64,000 nt of DNA, taken from a bacterium EF100-94H03 bin56 (GTDB lineage Bacteria; Pseudomonadota; Alphaproteobacteria; SP197). The notes under the pieces are model-generated. The model made no database searches and was not told where the DNA came from. It was given only the letters and a program-made list of their open reading frames with translations. This document shows, one piece after another, positions 1-8,743 of the stretch (the stretch's first letter is position 1; the number at the start of each line of letters is the position of its first letter). The DNA lies in the NCBI GenBank assembly GCA_002238685.1, contig MPMV01000002.1, forward strand, positions 62,001 through 126,000, written 5' to 3'. The position numbers and the translations under genes are program-made.

Positions 1-592
1 GCGCCGCATCGTCGCGGTCGTGCAGTGCCCGCAGTCCCTTGTGCCTGATGCTCATGAGTCACTGTAGCGCGTCACGTTACACGCCGCAATCACCCGCCGG
101 GACGCCCGACCGTCGGCAGCGCTGCGGGAACCTCTGCGGTAGAATCGCGTGAGCCCGCACCGGCACCATCGGCGCGAGTCGAGTGAGTGACGCGGCCGAT
201 GCGGCCGCACCGACGGATTGATCTGTGCCCTCAGGCTTCCCAGGCAGACCACCAGTCACCCGACCGATCCGTTCAGCAGCTGTTTCGGCATCTCTGTCGG
301 CGATGTGGCATAGCGCGGGTCATCGAAGCCTGCCGGTGTCCCGGAAGGCGCGCCACCATCGGTATCGGAATTCCCTGCATGACAACATGAGAGGCAGAGC
401 TCGTGCAGGCCGTGAAGACGCACATCCTCGATCCCGGCGCGTATGCAAGCGAGGTGCCAGACCGATGGTGTTTGCGATGTGGGCAGGGAAAGGTCATTCG
501 GCGACGGAAGCACAAATGGGCTATCGGTGTGTCGGTTGAGCCGCTTGATGGCATGATCATCCGCAGTGCAGGGGAGACGGGGAGGACGAGGG
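1..592. other. Gene-poor left edge
   Basis: I see no intact gene before the prepilin peptidase. Reading frames on both strands here are short and arginine/serine-rich, as expected of noncoding GC-rich DNA. The only recognisable content is a broken tyrosine-recombinase end at about 256-490 on the minus strand, annotated separately. Confidence 0.6.
256..490 (-). pseudogene. Decayed tyrosine recombinase (integrase) C-terminal remnant
   Basis: Pieces of the catalytic end of a phage-type integrase can be read on the minus strand, but in different frames. The first piece reads RAGIEDVRLHGL (normally RAGI-DVRLHDLRH). A shifted frame gives VMQGIPIPMVARLPGHRQAS (normally ..MIGRLLGHxQ..T). The first frame then resumes with RYATSPTEMPKQLL, which still carries the nucleophile-type Tyr seen as RYAHL in the family. 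The box-II Arg region is destroyed. At least two frameshifts and the missing N-terminal domain make it non-functional. It marks an old integration event at or just outside the left edge of the window. Confidence 0.6.
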
Positions 593-1012
593 GTGAGTGA
601 GGCCACCCTTGTACTGGTGATCCTCGTCGCGATTGCGGCGGTCGAGGACCTGCGCCGGCAGAAGATCCCTGATCCCGTGGTGCTGGCGATTGCCGCCACC
701 TATGTCCTCGTCGCCATCCTTGACGGCGACCGGGACATCGCCTGGCACCTTGTCTGCGGCGGCGGCATTCTCGTCATCGGCCTCGCTCTCGCATGGGCTG
801 GATGGCTCGGCGCCGGTGACGCCAAACTGATGGCCGCGGTCGCCTGCTGGACCGGATTCGGCGGCCTCGTCCCCTTCCTTTGCGCCACGGCGCTCTCCGG
901 CGGTCTCATCGCCCTGGCGCTCGTCCTCACCGGCCGCCGGCACCGCGGCATGCCCTTCGCTCCGGCCATCGCCATCGGCACGCTTGTCGCCTTCCATGTC
1001 CCCGGCGCCTGA
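593..1012 (+). CDS. Prepilin peptidase, A24 family (CpaA/TadV-like)
   Basis: This small polytopic membrane protease would cleave and possibly N-methylate prepilins of a type IV/Flp (Tad) pilus at the inner membrane. The protein is about 139 residues, the usual length for the short CpaA/TadV branch that lacks the extra cytoplasmic loop of PilD. The two catalytic aspartates are visible: Asp19 in AVEDLRRQKIP and Asp76 in the diagnostic GxGD box (GAGDAKL). Hydrophobic segments surround both. I chose the GTG at 593, preceded by a GGAGGACGAGG ribosome-binding tract, over an in-frame GTG at 566. No pilin or Tad assembly genes lie next to it, so it may act on a distant pilus locus. Confidence 0.82.
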   Translation: MSEATLVLVILVAIAAVEDLRRQKIPDPVVLAIAATYVLVAILDGDRDIAWHLVCGGGILVIGLALAWAGWLGAGDAKLMAAVACWTGFGGLVPFLCATALSGGLIALALVLTGRRHRGMPFAPAIAIGTLVAFHVPGA

Positions 1013-1076
1013 CAGCCGGCGGCGGCGGGGACGTACTTGTCGTGGAACGGGTGGCGGACACCACCATGCCCTGCAC

Positions 1077-1589
1077 TCAGGCCTGGACGTGGTCTCCGTC
1101 GGCAGAGGCCACCAGGTCCCAGCGTTCACAGACGACCCGCAGATCTTCCTGCCACGGGATGCCCCAGAGAGCGCACTGGCGGCTGAAGTAGTCCCGATGG
1201 GCATCGCGCCACCACGCCAGGCTGCAATCGCCCTCTCCTTCCACCTCGGCCCAGGACTGCGGGACATCGCTGAACCGGAAGACAAGAACGTCGATGATCC
1301 GGACCAGGTAGAGAGGGGCGCTGTCAAAGTCCACGATGAGCCAGTAGTCGCCGATCGCGCGGCGCGGGACCCCGGTGCGCCCGAAATCGATCTCGAGGTG
1401 GGCCGTGCCGTTCTTCCGGCGGCTTCTGATGAGGCGCGGGTGATCCGACAGGTCAAGGTTCGGTACCGAGGGATCCAGGTACCGCGGGTCAGCCAGCGAG
1501 CATGCATGGTATGCGGATGTTTCGATGTCGAAGTTCTTCCGGCATTGTTGCCAGAAGAGTTCGACGGCCTTCGTCTTCTCACCGATCAT
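1077..1589 (-). CDS. ASCH-domain protein (YhfF-like)
   Basis: This 170-residue protein matches the ASCH family of the YhfF type. ASCH is a PUA-like beta-barrel fold thought to bind RNA or modified nucleosides; some members are amidohydrolases acting on acetylated cytidine. The hallmark second half is clear: GEGDCSLAWWRDAHRDYF at about residues 118-135, followed by the CERWDLV strand near residue 160. The N-terminal part (FWQQCRK, then the ligand-pocket motif FGRTGVPRRAIGDYW) is also typical. It is a single gene, convergent with the prepilin peptidase and 18 bases from the SDR gene upstream on the same strand. The substrate is unknown. Confidence 0.75.
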   Translation of the reverse strand: MIGEKTKAVELFWQQCRKNFDIETSAYHACSLADPRYLDPSVPNLDLSDHPRLIRSRRKNGTAHLEIDFGRTGVPRRAIGDYWLIVDFDSAPLYLVRIIDVLVFRFSDVPQSWAEVEGEGDCSLAWWRDAHRDYFSRQCALWGIPWQEDLRVVCERWDLVASADGDHVQA

Positions 1590-1607
1590 CGTTTCCGGTC
1601 CCGTGGG

Positions 1608-2363
1608 TCACATCGCGGTCAGTCCGCCGTCCACGACGACGACCGATCCCGTCATGTAGGACGACTCGTCCGATGCCAGAAACGCGATGACGTTCGCGAT
1701 TTCCTCCGGACGGCCAAGGCGCTTGAGGATCGTGGCATCAAGAAAACCCCGGAGCTCGGCTTGCGGGTCCTCGACACCTTCCACGAACGTGTCGAACAGG
1801 GGTGTCTTCACCGGCCCCGGCGCCACACAGTTGATCCGGATCCCGTCCTGTCCGTGATCGATGGCCATCGACTTCGTGAGCTGGATGATGCCGCCTTTGG
1901 TGGCGGTATAGGCCGCGTTCGTGGCGGCGCCGACCAGCCCCTGCTCCGACGCCACGTTGACGATCACCCCGCGGCGCCGTTGTCGCATCAGCGGAATCAC
2001 CGCCCTGCAACACAGGAAGGCACCCTTGAGGTTGACATCGAGGAGCCGGTCCCATTCTTCCAGGGTCGTGTCCGGGACGGTCCGCGCCAACACGATGCCG
2101 GCGTTGTTGACAAGGATGTCGACCTCGCCATTGCGGGAAACGACGCCGTCGATCAGAGCCTGAACTTCCGCCTCCCGGCTGACATCCGTACGCACGAACC
2201 GCACGTCGTTTCCAGCTTCGGCGAGTTGGGCGGCTTCCTCTCTGGCATCCCTGACATCCGCCATGATGACGGTCGCACCGTCAGCAGCGAACCGTTGCGT
2301 TGTGGCGAAACCGATGCCGCTCCTGGCACCGGTGACGATGACTGTCTTTCCGGCGAACGTCAT
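1608..2363 (-). CDS. SDR-family NAD(P)-dependent oxidoreductase
   Basis: This is a classical short-chain dehydrogenase/reductase of 251 residues. It has the cofactor glycine motif TGARSGIG (11-18), NNAG (86-89), catalytic Ser139, and the YxxxK pair Tyr152/Lys156 in YTATKGG. Such enzymes interconvert an alcohol and a ketone in the cytoplasm. It is the last gene of the run binding protein - permeases - ATPase - E1 alpha - E1 beta - SDR, starting 68 bases after E1 beta ends. The context suggests it oxidises an imported hydroxy compound to the keto substrate of the E1 pair, much as butanediol dehydrogenase feeds acetoin dehydrogenase. That role is inference; the family call is firm. Confidence 0.85.
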   Translation of the reverse strand: MTFAGKTVIVTGARSGIGFATTQRFAADGATVIMADVRDAREEAAQLAEAGNDVRFVRTDVSREAEVQALIDGVVSRNGEVDILVNNAGIVLARTVPDTTLEEWDRLLDVNLKGAFLCCRAVIPLMRQRRRGVIVNVASEQGLVGAATNAAYTATKGGIIQLTKSMAIDHGQDGIRINCVAPGPVKTPLFDTFVEGVEDPQAELRGFLDATILKRLGRPEEIANVIAFLASDESSYMTGSVVVVDGGLTAM

Positions 2364-2431
2364 GACCGGCGATCCGGGGTTTCACGGTGGGGAACACGCG
2401 GCGTGAGCCACTTTCCGGGAATGGTCATGTG

Positions 2432-3460
2432 TCATCCGCTCCCGACTATCGCCCGGGCCGCCGAGAGGATCCTCGCCTCGTTCGGGATGACCTCGCGCTC
2501 GAGGGAAAGGGCCGCCGGGATTGGCAGGTCGGGATTCGCGAGGCGGGACACTCCCTTGACCGCGGACGGTCCGAGATTCTCGACGACACGTGACACAAGC
2601 TCACCGGACAACCCGAAACTCAGGTAATCCTCGTCGACGACAAGCAACCGGCCGGTCCTGGCAACGGAGTCGGTAACCGTGGCGTCGTCGAGCGGCACGA
2701 CGGTGCGCAGGTCGATGACCTCGACGCCGACCCCCTCGGCATGGAGAACGTCTGCTGCGGCAAGACTCTTCTCGACCATGGTGCTCAAGGTGGCAAGAGT
2801 CAGGTCGCCACCCCGGCGAACGACATTCGCCTTGCCGAGTTCGACGGTGTAGCGCCCACGCGGAACTTCGGTGCCAAAGGGAAACTCTGTCGTCTTGCGG
2901 AGATAGGCATCCTTGTGTTCGATGACGATCACCGGATCCTCCGATTCGATCGATGCTGCAAGCAGTCCCCGATAGTCAAGGGGGTTGCTCGGCGCCACCA
3001 CCTTGAGCCCCGGCAGATGGGCCAGCATTCCCCACAGGGTCTGGGAGTGCTGCGCCGCAACGCCGATACAGCCGCCAGCTGCCCGGATCGTCACCGGCAT
3101 GGCGACATGACCTCCCGACATGTAGCGATTCTTGGCAATGGCGTTGTAGACCGGCTCGAGGCACACACCGATGAAATCCACGAACATGATCTCGACGAGC
3201 GGCCGCCAGCCACTCATGGCCAGACCGACGGCCATGCCCGCGAACCCCATCTCGGATATCGGCGTGTCACGGACGCGCCATTCCCCGAAACGCCGGAAGA
3301 GGTCGCGGCTGGCACCGAAGGTTCCACCCGAGTAACCGATATCCTCTCCGAGGAACACGATTCCGGGATCCCTTTCCATCTCGATTCCGATCGTCTCGGC
3401 AATCAGCTGGGAAATGTTCAGCTGTCGCCCGTCCGGCGCCTGTTTCCCGTTCTCACTCAT
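2432..3460 (-). CDS. TPP-dependent 2-oxo-acid/acetoin dehydrogenase E1, beta subunit
   Basis: This is the beta chain of a heterotetrameric thiamine-diphosphate E1 of the pyruvate/branched-chain/acetoin dehydrogenase family (342 residues, normal length). The N-terminal half has the conserved GEDIGYSGGTFGASRDLF and DTPISEMGFAGMAVGLA blocks, followed by the AKNRYMSGGH cation-binding loop. The transketolase C-terminal domain carries RTVVPLD near residue 253. Its start overlaps the E1 alpha stop by four bases, so the two are translationally coupled. No E2 acyltransferase or E3 lipoamide dehydrogenase lies in the window, so the complex must borrow them from elsewhere or pass its acyl group to another acceptor. 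Confidence 0.88.
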   Translation of the reverse strand: MSENGKQAPDGRQLNISQLIAETIGIEMERDPGIVFLGEDIGYSGGTFGASRDLFRRFGEWRVRDTPISEMGFAGMAVGLAMSGWRPLVEIMFVDFIGVCLEPVYNAIAKNRYMSGGHVAMPVTIRAAGGCIGVAAQHSQTLWGMLAHLPGLKVVAPSNPLDYRGLLAASIESEDPVIVIEHKDAYLRKTTEFPFGTEVPRGRYTVELGKANVVRRGGDLTLATLSTMVEKSLAAADVLHAEGVGVEVIDLRTVVPLDDATVTDSVARTGRLLVVDEDYLSFGLSGELVSRVVENLGPSAVKGVSRLANPDLPIPAALSLEREVIPNEARILSAARAIVGSG

Positions 3461-4425
3461 GCCGACACCTCCGCAAAGACATCCCGAAACGCTTCCGCCG
3501 CATCCGGGCCGGGAGCCTCTCTGACCTTCTGCAGGATGTCGCGGATCCGGTCCCGGGCCTCGCCTTCCACACCCGCAATCACCGCTTCGTCCACTTCGCC
3601 GCGTTCAAGCAGGCGATGGCGGACGATCGCCAGGGGATCACCCTCTTCGCGCATGCGGCGTTTCACCACAGACTTCCGGTAGTGGTCGATGTCGCCTTCG
3701 TAGTGCCCGCGAAACCGGAAGCACACGGCCTCCAGCAGTGCCGGTCCGCTGCCACCGCGCGCATGCCGGACGGCCTCCGCGAACGCGGCGGCAACCTCCT
3801 CGACGTCCGTGCCGTCGACACGGCGTCCCCACGCGCCGTAGGCTTCGGCGCGTTCGGCGATTCCCCTCCCGGCAATCACCTCCTCGGCCGGCACCGAGAT
3901 GGCGTAATGGTTGTTCTCGACCAGAATCACCAGGGGGAGCTTCCATATGGCGGCCATGTTCATCGTCTCATGGAATTGCCCGGTGTTGGTGCCCCCGTCG
4001 CCCGTGATTCCGACGGCGATACTGTCGGAATCGTCCAGGCGGCACGCGTAGGCGTGCCCGAGCGCAACCGGCAACGAGGATCCGACAATTCCCGTTACCG
4101 AGAACCTGCGCTCCATGTCGAACAGATGGACATGTCCGCCCTTGCCCCGACTCAAGCCCGTCACCCTCTCGTAGACCTCGGCCATCATCTCTTCGAGGGG
4201 AACACCCTTTGCTATGGCATGCTGGTGGCCGCGATGCGTGCTCACCATCCAGTCATCTGAGCGCAGGGCGCCCACCATTCCTGCCGCCACCGCCTCCTGA
4301 CCATCGGCAAGATGAAGCTCGCCGCGCAGTTCGCCCGTCGGAATGCCCTGCGCGCAGGCTTCCTCGAAGGCCCGCATGGTCACCATCAGACGGTATCGGT
4401 CCAGCAAGGTGGGAACTTTGGACAT
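3457..4425 (-). CDS. TPP-dependent 2-oxo-acid/acetoin dehydrogenase E1, alpha subunit
   Basis: This is the alpha chain of the E1 heterotetramer (322 residues, the compact form typical of acetoin dehydrogenase and bacterial PDH alpha). The TPP-binding GDG...NN motif runs from GDGGTNTGQFHE to ILVENN around residues 158-187. The preceding STHRGHQHAIAKG and GKGGHVHLFD blocks hold the family's catalytic-loop histidines. It decarboxylates or cleaves its substrate on TPP together with the beta chain. It is the first enzyme gene downstream of the ABC transporter genes on the same strand, separated by 206 bases that contain a perfect 20-base palindrome. Absence of E2/E3 and the transporter link argue against housekeeping pyruvate dehydrogenase. 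Confidence 0.88.
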   Translation of the reverse strand: MSKVPTLLDRYRLMVTMRAFEEACAQGIPTGELRGELHLADGQEAVAAGMVGALRSDDWMVSTHRGHQHAIAKGVPLEEMMAEVYERVTGLSRGKGGHVHLFDMERRFSVTGIVGSSLPVALGHAYACRLDDSDSIAVGITGDGGTNTGQFHETMNMAAIWKLPLVILVENNHYAISVPAEEVIAGRGIAERAEAYGAWGRRVDGTDVEEVAAAFAEAVRHARGGSGPALLEAVCFRFRGHYEGDIDHYRKSVVKRRMREEGDPLAIVRHRLLERGEVDEAVIAGVEGEARDRIRDILQKVREAPGPDAAEAFRDVFAEVSA

Positions 4426-4498
4426 GTCGCTCGCCTCTCCTTCTCGGCATGCCGGTCAGTGCTGCAGCATCATCCCGGTGACTTGGGCATCTCCCGGC

Positions 4499-4518
4499 GG
4501 CAACACTGCAGTGTTGCC
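4499..4518. promoter_or_regulatory. Perfect 20-base palindrome, candidate operator
   Basis: GGCAACACTGCAGTGTTGCC is perfectly self-complementary. It lies 74-93 bases upstream of the E1 alpha start and 114 bases after the ATPase stop. No T-run follows on either strand, which argues against an intrinsic terminator and for a dimeric regulator site controlling the E1-SDR genes separately from the transporter. Confidence 0.5.
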
Positions 4519-4631
4519 AGAATGGCCGGCTTTCTTCCCCCGGAGTGTCGGGGCCACCCTTCAACGACACGATTGCCGCATGATCGCTCCCGGGTGCTGC
4601 TCGTCTTCACGGCTCTTGCGGATACCGGACA

Positions 4632-5705
4632 TCAGTCCCGGAGAAACCGCACCCATCTCGGATCCGGCCTGATACCGACAAGATCACCGGACCGGGCCAC
4701 CCCATCCTCACCAACCTCTCCCTGCACGCGAATCTCGTGAGGTCCGACGTCGACACGCCACATGACATGCGCCCCCAGAAAGCTCCTGTCGGTGACCCTG
4801 CCCACGATCCCGGCCTCATCGGGAGGTGTCAGGCGGAGGGTTTCGGGCCGCATGCTGATCCAGCCGTTCCGCACATCCTCAGGGATGTCTTCTACGCGTA
4901 CCTTGACGTCGGTGTCCGCTACACGCACGCAGTCTCCGGTCTCGTGATCGCTGTCCACGATCACCGGCAGGACGTTGGCATTGCCGACGAAACTGGCCAC
5001 GAAGTAACAGTTCGGAGCATGATAGACATCCATCGGCGTCCCGCTTTGCCGGATCATCCCTTCATTCATGACGGCGATGCGATCGGACATCGCCATCGCT
5101 TCCTGCTGGTCGTGAGTCACGTAGAGAAAGGTGACGCCGGTCTCCCTGTGAATGCGTTTGAGTTCCGCCTGCATCTCCATGCGGACCTGAAGATCGAGAG
5201 CCGACAGCGGTTCATCCAGCAACAGCACACGGGGCTGATTGACGAGCGCCCTGGCAAGGTTGACGCGCTGCGCCTGACCACCACTGAGTTCGTCCGAGCG
5301 CCTCCGTTCATACCCTGCAAGGCGCACAACCTCGAGCATGCCCGTCACCGTCTTGCGGATCGAGTCTTCGGGCATCCGCCTTGACCGCAATCCGAAGGCG
5401 ATGTTCTCGAAGACATCCAGGTGAGGCAGGAGTACCGGCTTCTGGAAGACCGTGTTGACGGGTCGATGGTAGGGAGGAAGCCGGGTGATGTCCTGACCGT
5501 CGAGTACCACGGTGCCGTGATCCGGCCAGTCGAACCCGGCGACGATGCGAAGGAGTGTGGTCTTGCCGCAACCGCTGGGCCCCAGGAGAGTGACGAACTC
5601 TCCCTCCCGGAAATCCAGGCTGACACCGTCAAGGGCGACGACTTGCGAGAAGCGCTTGCGGACACCCGTGACAACAAGGCGTCCTCCCGAGCCTTGCTGC
5701 GTCAT
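4632..5705 (-). CDS. ABC transporter ATPase, spermidine/putrescine (PotA) type
   Basis: This is the energy-coupling subunit of an importer at the inner membrane (357 residues). The nucleotide-binding domain has Walker A GPSGCGKT (42-49), signature LSGGQAQRV, Walker B LLLDEPLSALD and the switch histidine in YVTHDQQEA. A C-terminal TOBE-type barrel (about 250-357) is the regulatory domain of the Pot/MalK group. It forms a unit with two permeases and a binding protein; its start overlaps the stop of the PotC-type permease by four bases. PotA-type transporters are often annotated as polyamine importers but move many small organic solutes. The neighbouring catabolic enzymes suggest a non-polyamine substrate here. 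Confidence 0.9.
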   Translation of the reverse strand: MTQQGSGGRLVVTGVRKRFSQVVALDGVSLDFREGEFVTLLGPSGCGKTTLLRIVAGFDWPDHGTVVLDGQDITRLPPYHRPVNTVFQKPVLLPHLDVFENIAFGLRSRRMPEDSIRKTVTGMLEVVRLAGYERRRSDELSGGQAQRVNLARALVNQPRVLLLDEPLSALDLQVRMEMQAELKRIHRETGVTFLYVTHDQQEAMAMSDRIAVMNEGMIRQSGTPMDVYHAPNCYFVASFVGNANVLPVIVDSDHETGDCVRVADTDVKVRVEDIPEDVRNGWISMRPETLRLTPPDEAGIVGRVTDRSFLGAHVMWRVDVGPHEIRVQGEVGEDGVARSGDLVGIRPDPRWVRFLRD

Positions 5706-6538
5706 CCTGCAACCCCCTTGCGGCCGCGTCCGGAGGTCCGCGCGTTACGGTTGAAACGCGCGCCGACGAGACCGAGGGCCGCTATCGCCGCAGTGATGCT
5801 GATCACGAGCAGAATCGTGGCCAGCGCGTTGACCGTCGGATCGCTACCTCTCCGGAACTGTCCCCACAACACGATGGGTATCGTGCTGTCGGGACCGATG
5901 GTGAACAACGTGCGGACAAATTCATCCGTCGACAGGGAGAACGCCAGGACCGCCCCGCCAATAAGGATGGGGAACGTGAGCGGCAGAACGATACGCCTGA
6001 ACTGACCCAGCGGAGCCAGGCCAAGATCGGCGCCCACTTCCTCGTACTGCGGGTCGAGCCGATCCAGTCCGGATCGAGCCACGATCAGGAAGTAGGGAAA
6101 GACCCACAGGAAATGGGCAACCGCCACCGTCCCGTGCGACAGGGGAACACCCACGGTGTCGAAATAGGCGAGAAGCGCCAGACCGACGAAAAGTGACGGT
6201 GTCGCCAGCGGCATGAAGAACAGGATGTTGCCCAGGGCGCCCAGCCTGCGGCCGGCCCGCCTGAGCCCGAGCGCCGTCATCGTTCCCAGGACCAGTGCTA
6301 TGACCATGCTGATGGCTGCCAGAACGATCGTGTTCCGGAATGCGTCCATGTAGACGGTGTTGTTGAACATTCTCCGGTACCAATGCAGCCCGATGTCCTC
6401 GAGGGGCGGCCCAAGCCTCGGTGGCCCCTGGAACGAGAACACGACGACGATCAGGACGGGTGCGAACAGGAACACGAAAACGGCAGTGACAAACACTCCC
6501 GCCAGGATGCGGTTTGCCAGTGCCGGCTTTCGTCCCAT
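5702..6538 (-). CDS. ABC transporter permease, PotC type
   Basis: This 278-residue inner-membrane permease has about six predicted helices. An EAA-type loop in the last third (DPQYEEVGADLGLAPLGQFRRI) docks on the ATPase. The first helix is near residues 10-32 (ILAGVFVTAVFVFLFAPVLI). The positively charged tail GARFNRNARTSGRGRKG is cytoplasmic by the positive-inside rule. It pairs with the upstream PotB-type subunit, from which it is separated by 24 bases. The fold and position fit the PotC member of a PotABCD system; the substrate cannot be read from the sequence. Confidence 0.88.
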   Translation of the reverse strand: MGRKPALANRILAGVFVTAVFVFLFAPVLIVVVFSFQGPPRLGPPLEDIGLHWYRRMFNNTVYMDAFRNTIVLAAISMVIALVLGTMTALGLRRAGRRLGALGNILFFMPLATPSLFVGLALLAYFDTVGVPLSHGTVAVAHFLWVFPYFLIVARSGLDRLDPQYEEVGADLGLAPLGQFRRIVLPLTFPILIGGAVLAFSLSTDEFVRTLFTIGPDSTIPIVLWGQFRRGSDPTVNALATILLVISITAAIAALGLVGARFNRNARTSGRGRKGVAG

Positions 6539-6562
6539 CGCTCCGCCTCCTCCCGCTATCGC

Positions 6563-7474
6563 CTAGAGACGTACAGAAACACGATGGAGCCGGGTCGCGA
6601 ACAGGAGCGACGTCAAGGCGAAATACAGCAGCACGAAGACCACGAGGAGCACAAGGGACATCGCGGCTCCCATCGGAAAATTGCCCGCTTCCGCAAACTG
6701 CTGCTGCACGAGAACGCCAACCAGCGTGCCCTTCGTTCCACCCAGAAGCTGCGGCGTCGCAAAGTCGCTCGCAGCGAGACCAAGGGTGAACATGAAGGGA
6801 GCGAGCGATGTCGACGCCATCAGGGGGAGAATGACGCGGCGCCAGCTCATGAGTCCGGTCGCCCCCAGATCCTCGGCCACTTCAAGCACCGTGCGGGGAA
6901 GATTGCGCATTGCCGCGTAGATCGCCAGTGTGACGAAGGGCAGATAGATATGCACGAGGGCGATGACCACCAGTGTGCGCGTGAAGAGCAGTTGCGGAGG
7001 CTCCGTGACTCCCAGTGACTCGATGAGGACGGTAAACACTCCGCTCGAGGTGAACAGTGCCCGCCAAGCGTAGATCCTGGCGAGGTAGCTCACGAACAGG
7101 GCCACGACCAGCAACACGAACAGCGGCGTCTCGAGTCTGCCTGCCCGGAACCTGAGGTAGAACGCCAGCGGCAGGGCAATCACGAGGCAGATGCCTGCAA
7201 CGATGAACCCCGTGATGAGCGAGCGAACAATCAGCAGCCCGACGAAGGGGTCTGTCAGAACGGTCACGAAGTTGTCGAGAGTGAAGTCCCATGTGACCGT
7301 GAACAGTCCGCCGCGCGCGAAGGCATAGGCCCCGAACAGCAGGAGCGGCGCAACAAACGTCAGCGCAAGGGCAAGGAAACCCGGCGCGAGGAGAACCCAG
7401 GCCCTCCCCGCGCCGTACTGTCCCCCGGGCAATGCCGGGGTACCAACTATCCGCCTGCCTTCAGTTTCGCCCAT
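6563..7474 (-). CDS. ABC transporter permease, PotB type
   Basis: This is the second inner-membrane permease of the same importer. The body begins with a membrane segment (AWVLLAPGFLALALTFVAPL) and carries the EAA loop LEVAEDLGATGLMSWRRVILP. The open frame reaches 7531, but that would overlap the binding-protein gene by 85 bases. I prefer the ATG at 7474 (MGETEGRR, about 303 residues), which still overlaps it by 28 bases. An internal TTG further down is also possible. The overlap implies tight translational coupling with the binding-protein gene upstream. Confidence 0.85.
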   Translation of the reverse strand: MGETEGRRIVGTPALPGGQYGAGRAWVLLAPGFLALALTFVAPLLLFGAYAFARGGLFTVTWDFTLDNFVTVLTDPFVGLLIVRSLITGFIVAGICLVIALPLAFYLRFRAGRLETPLFVLLVVALFVSYLARIYAWRALFTSSGVFTVLIESLGVTEPPQLLFTRTLVVIALVHIYLPFVTLAIYAAMRNLPRTVLEVAEDLGATGLMSWRRVILPLMASTSLAPFMFTLGLAASDFATPQLLGGTKGTLVGVLVQQQFAEAGNFPMGAAMSLVLLVVFVLLYFALTSLLFATRLHRVSVRL

Positions 7475-8604
7475 TCGTTCAACCATTCCAGATAGCCCAC
7501 AACCTCGTCGGTCGTTTCGTCCGGTGGCCATGGGGTCAGGGGGCTGCGCGCCAGCGCGTTTTCAAGATCACCATAGTCGTAGAGACTGGCGGACTTTTCA
7601 TCCATCAATGGCACGGCGTCCATGTTGACGACCGCCACCTGGATGTTGGAGCCGATCGCCGCCTGGACTTCAGGCTCGAGCACCTTGTTGATGAATGCCA
7701 GAGCGGTGGCCTTGTTGTCGGAGATCTCGGGAATCGCAAAGGCCTCGACCCAGCCGATTCCGCCTTCCTTCGGTTCGACATTCGCCGCATTGGCTCCACG
7801 ATCGTTGGCCCATGCCGATACGGGTTCCCAACCGTTGTAGGTGCACCAGATGTCACCGGACGCCATCAGTTCGGCCACATCTCCAAACGACATGCCGACC
7901 GCCGGCGCCTGATCACGCATCTTCCGCATGAAGTTCATGACTTCGTCGAACTCCTGCCGGCTGTAGAGCGGCGTACTCTCTATTCCGAGTGTACGGCCCG
8001 CGATCACCATGCCGCCATCAGGGCCGCCGCCCCAACCGACATGCCCCCTGTATTCGTCCTTCAGGAGGTCGAACCATGATTGCGGCGGATCGATGCGATC
8101 CGGCAGATAATTCGTCACGGAACGGCCCCATGTGAACGGGACAAGAATCCAGTCGCCGTTCTCGTTCTTGAAGAACCGTTCATCGGCAAAGGTCGGATGG
8201 ATCTTGTGCGAGAGCGGAACCTCGTCCGGACTGATGGGAATCACCAGATCTTCAAGCCTGCGGGCGAGGCCGTTGAAGGTACCGATCAGATCCCAGGTGA
8301 CACCTCCGGGACGCCGGAGCTTGGCAATGACGTCGGCGTTGGCCGAAATGTACGAGGATCGCATCGTGACCCCGGCCTCTTCCATCCAGGCGTCCATGGG
8401 TGCGAGACCCAGCATGTCGTAACCCTCGTACCAGAAATAGTCGATGTCTCCACCCACGGCTCCATCTGCGATGTTGGTCGAGGCGAGCGCCGGGGCAACA
8501 CTCAATCCGACGGCTGCCTGGGCCGATGCGTGAAGGAGACGACGGCGGGAGATAGGTGAACCGAACGATGAGACTGTCCTGATGATACCTCTGTCATCTG
8601 ACAT
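7447..8604 (-). CDS. Periplasmic solute-binding protein, PotD/PotF type
   Basis: This 385-residue substrate-binding protein leads the PotABCD-type operon. It starts with a twin-arginine signal (SRRRLLHAS, residues 19-27) followed by a hydrophobic stretch and an ALA-type cleavage region near residue 41. It would therefore be exported folded. The mature part opens with IDYFWYEGYD, the usual first strand of the polyamine-binding-like family (lobe I). The ligand pocket cannot be assigned; the acidic residues that bind polyamine amines are not obviously conserved. It is divergent from the TetR regulator across an 85-139-base gap with two short palindromes. Confidence 0.88.
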   Translation of the reverse strand: MSDDRGIIRTVSSFGSPISRRRLLHASAQAAVGLSVAPALASTNIADGAVGGDIDYFWYEGYDMLGLAPMDAWMEEAGVTMRSSYISANADVIAKLRRPGGVTWDLIGTFNGLARRLEDLVIPISPDEVPLSHKIHPTFADERFFKNENGDWILVPFTWGRSVTNYLPDRIDPPQSWFDLLKDEYRGHVGWGGGPDGGMVIAGRTLGIESTPLYSRQEFDEVMNFMRKMRDQAPAVGMSFGDVAELMASGDIWCTYNGWEPVSAWANDRGANAANVEPKEGGIGWVEAFAIPEISDNKATALAFINKVLEPEVQAAIGSNIQVAVVNMDAVPLMDEKSASLYDYGDLENALARSPLTPWPPDETTDEVVGYLEWLNEWAKLKAGG

Positions 8605-8647
8605 GACGATCCTCCCTGTTGTGTTGTGCCGGGGATCAAATCACCAA

Positions 8648-8683
8648 GTGTCAACCCGACACGTGAGCAAGAAATAATATTAT
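8648..8683. promoter_or_regulatory. Divergent promoter region with two palindromes
   Basis: Between the divergent binding-protein and TetR genes lies an inverted repeat, GTGTC-aaccc-GACAC (8648-8662), and a perfect AT palindrome, ATAATATTAT (8674-8683), that could supply a -10 element. TetR proteins commonly bind such sites and repress both directions. Assignment is by position only. Confidence 0.4.
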
Positions 8684-8743
8684 GGTATTGTGACCCTGTC
8701 GATAGCTTGCCGATCAAACAGGGTTGCCCCGCTACATTCGACG

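Noticed and set aside
984-2627. 547-residue open frame on the plus strand
   Set aside because: It is the antisense of the ASCH and SDR genes, which have clear family motifs; GC-rich codon bias leaves the opposite strand open.
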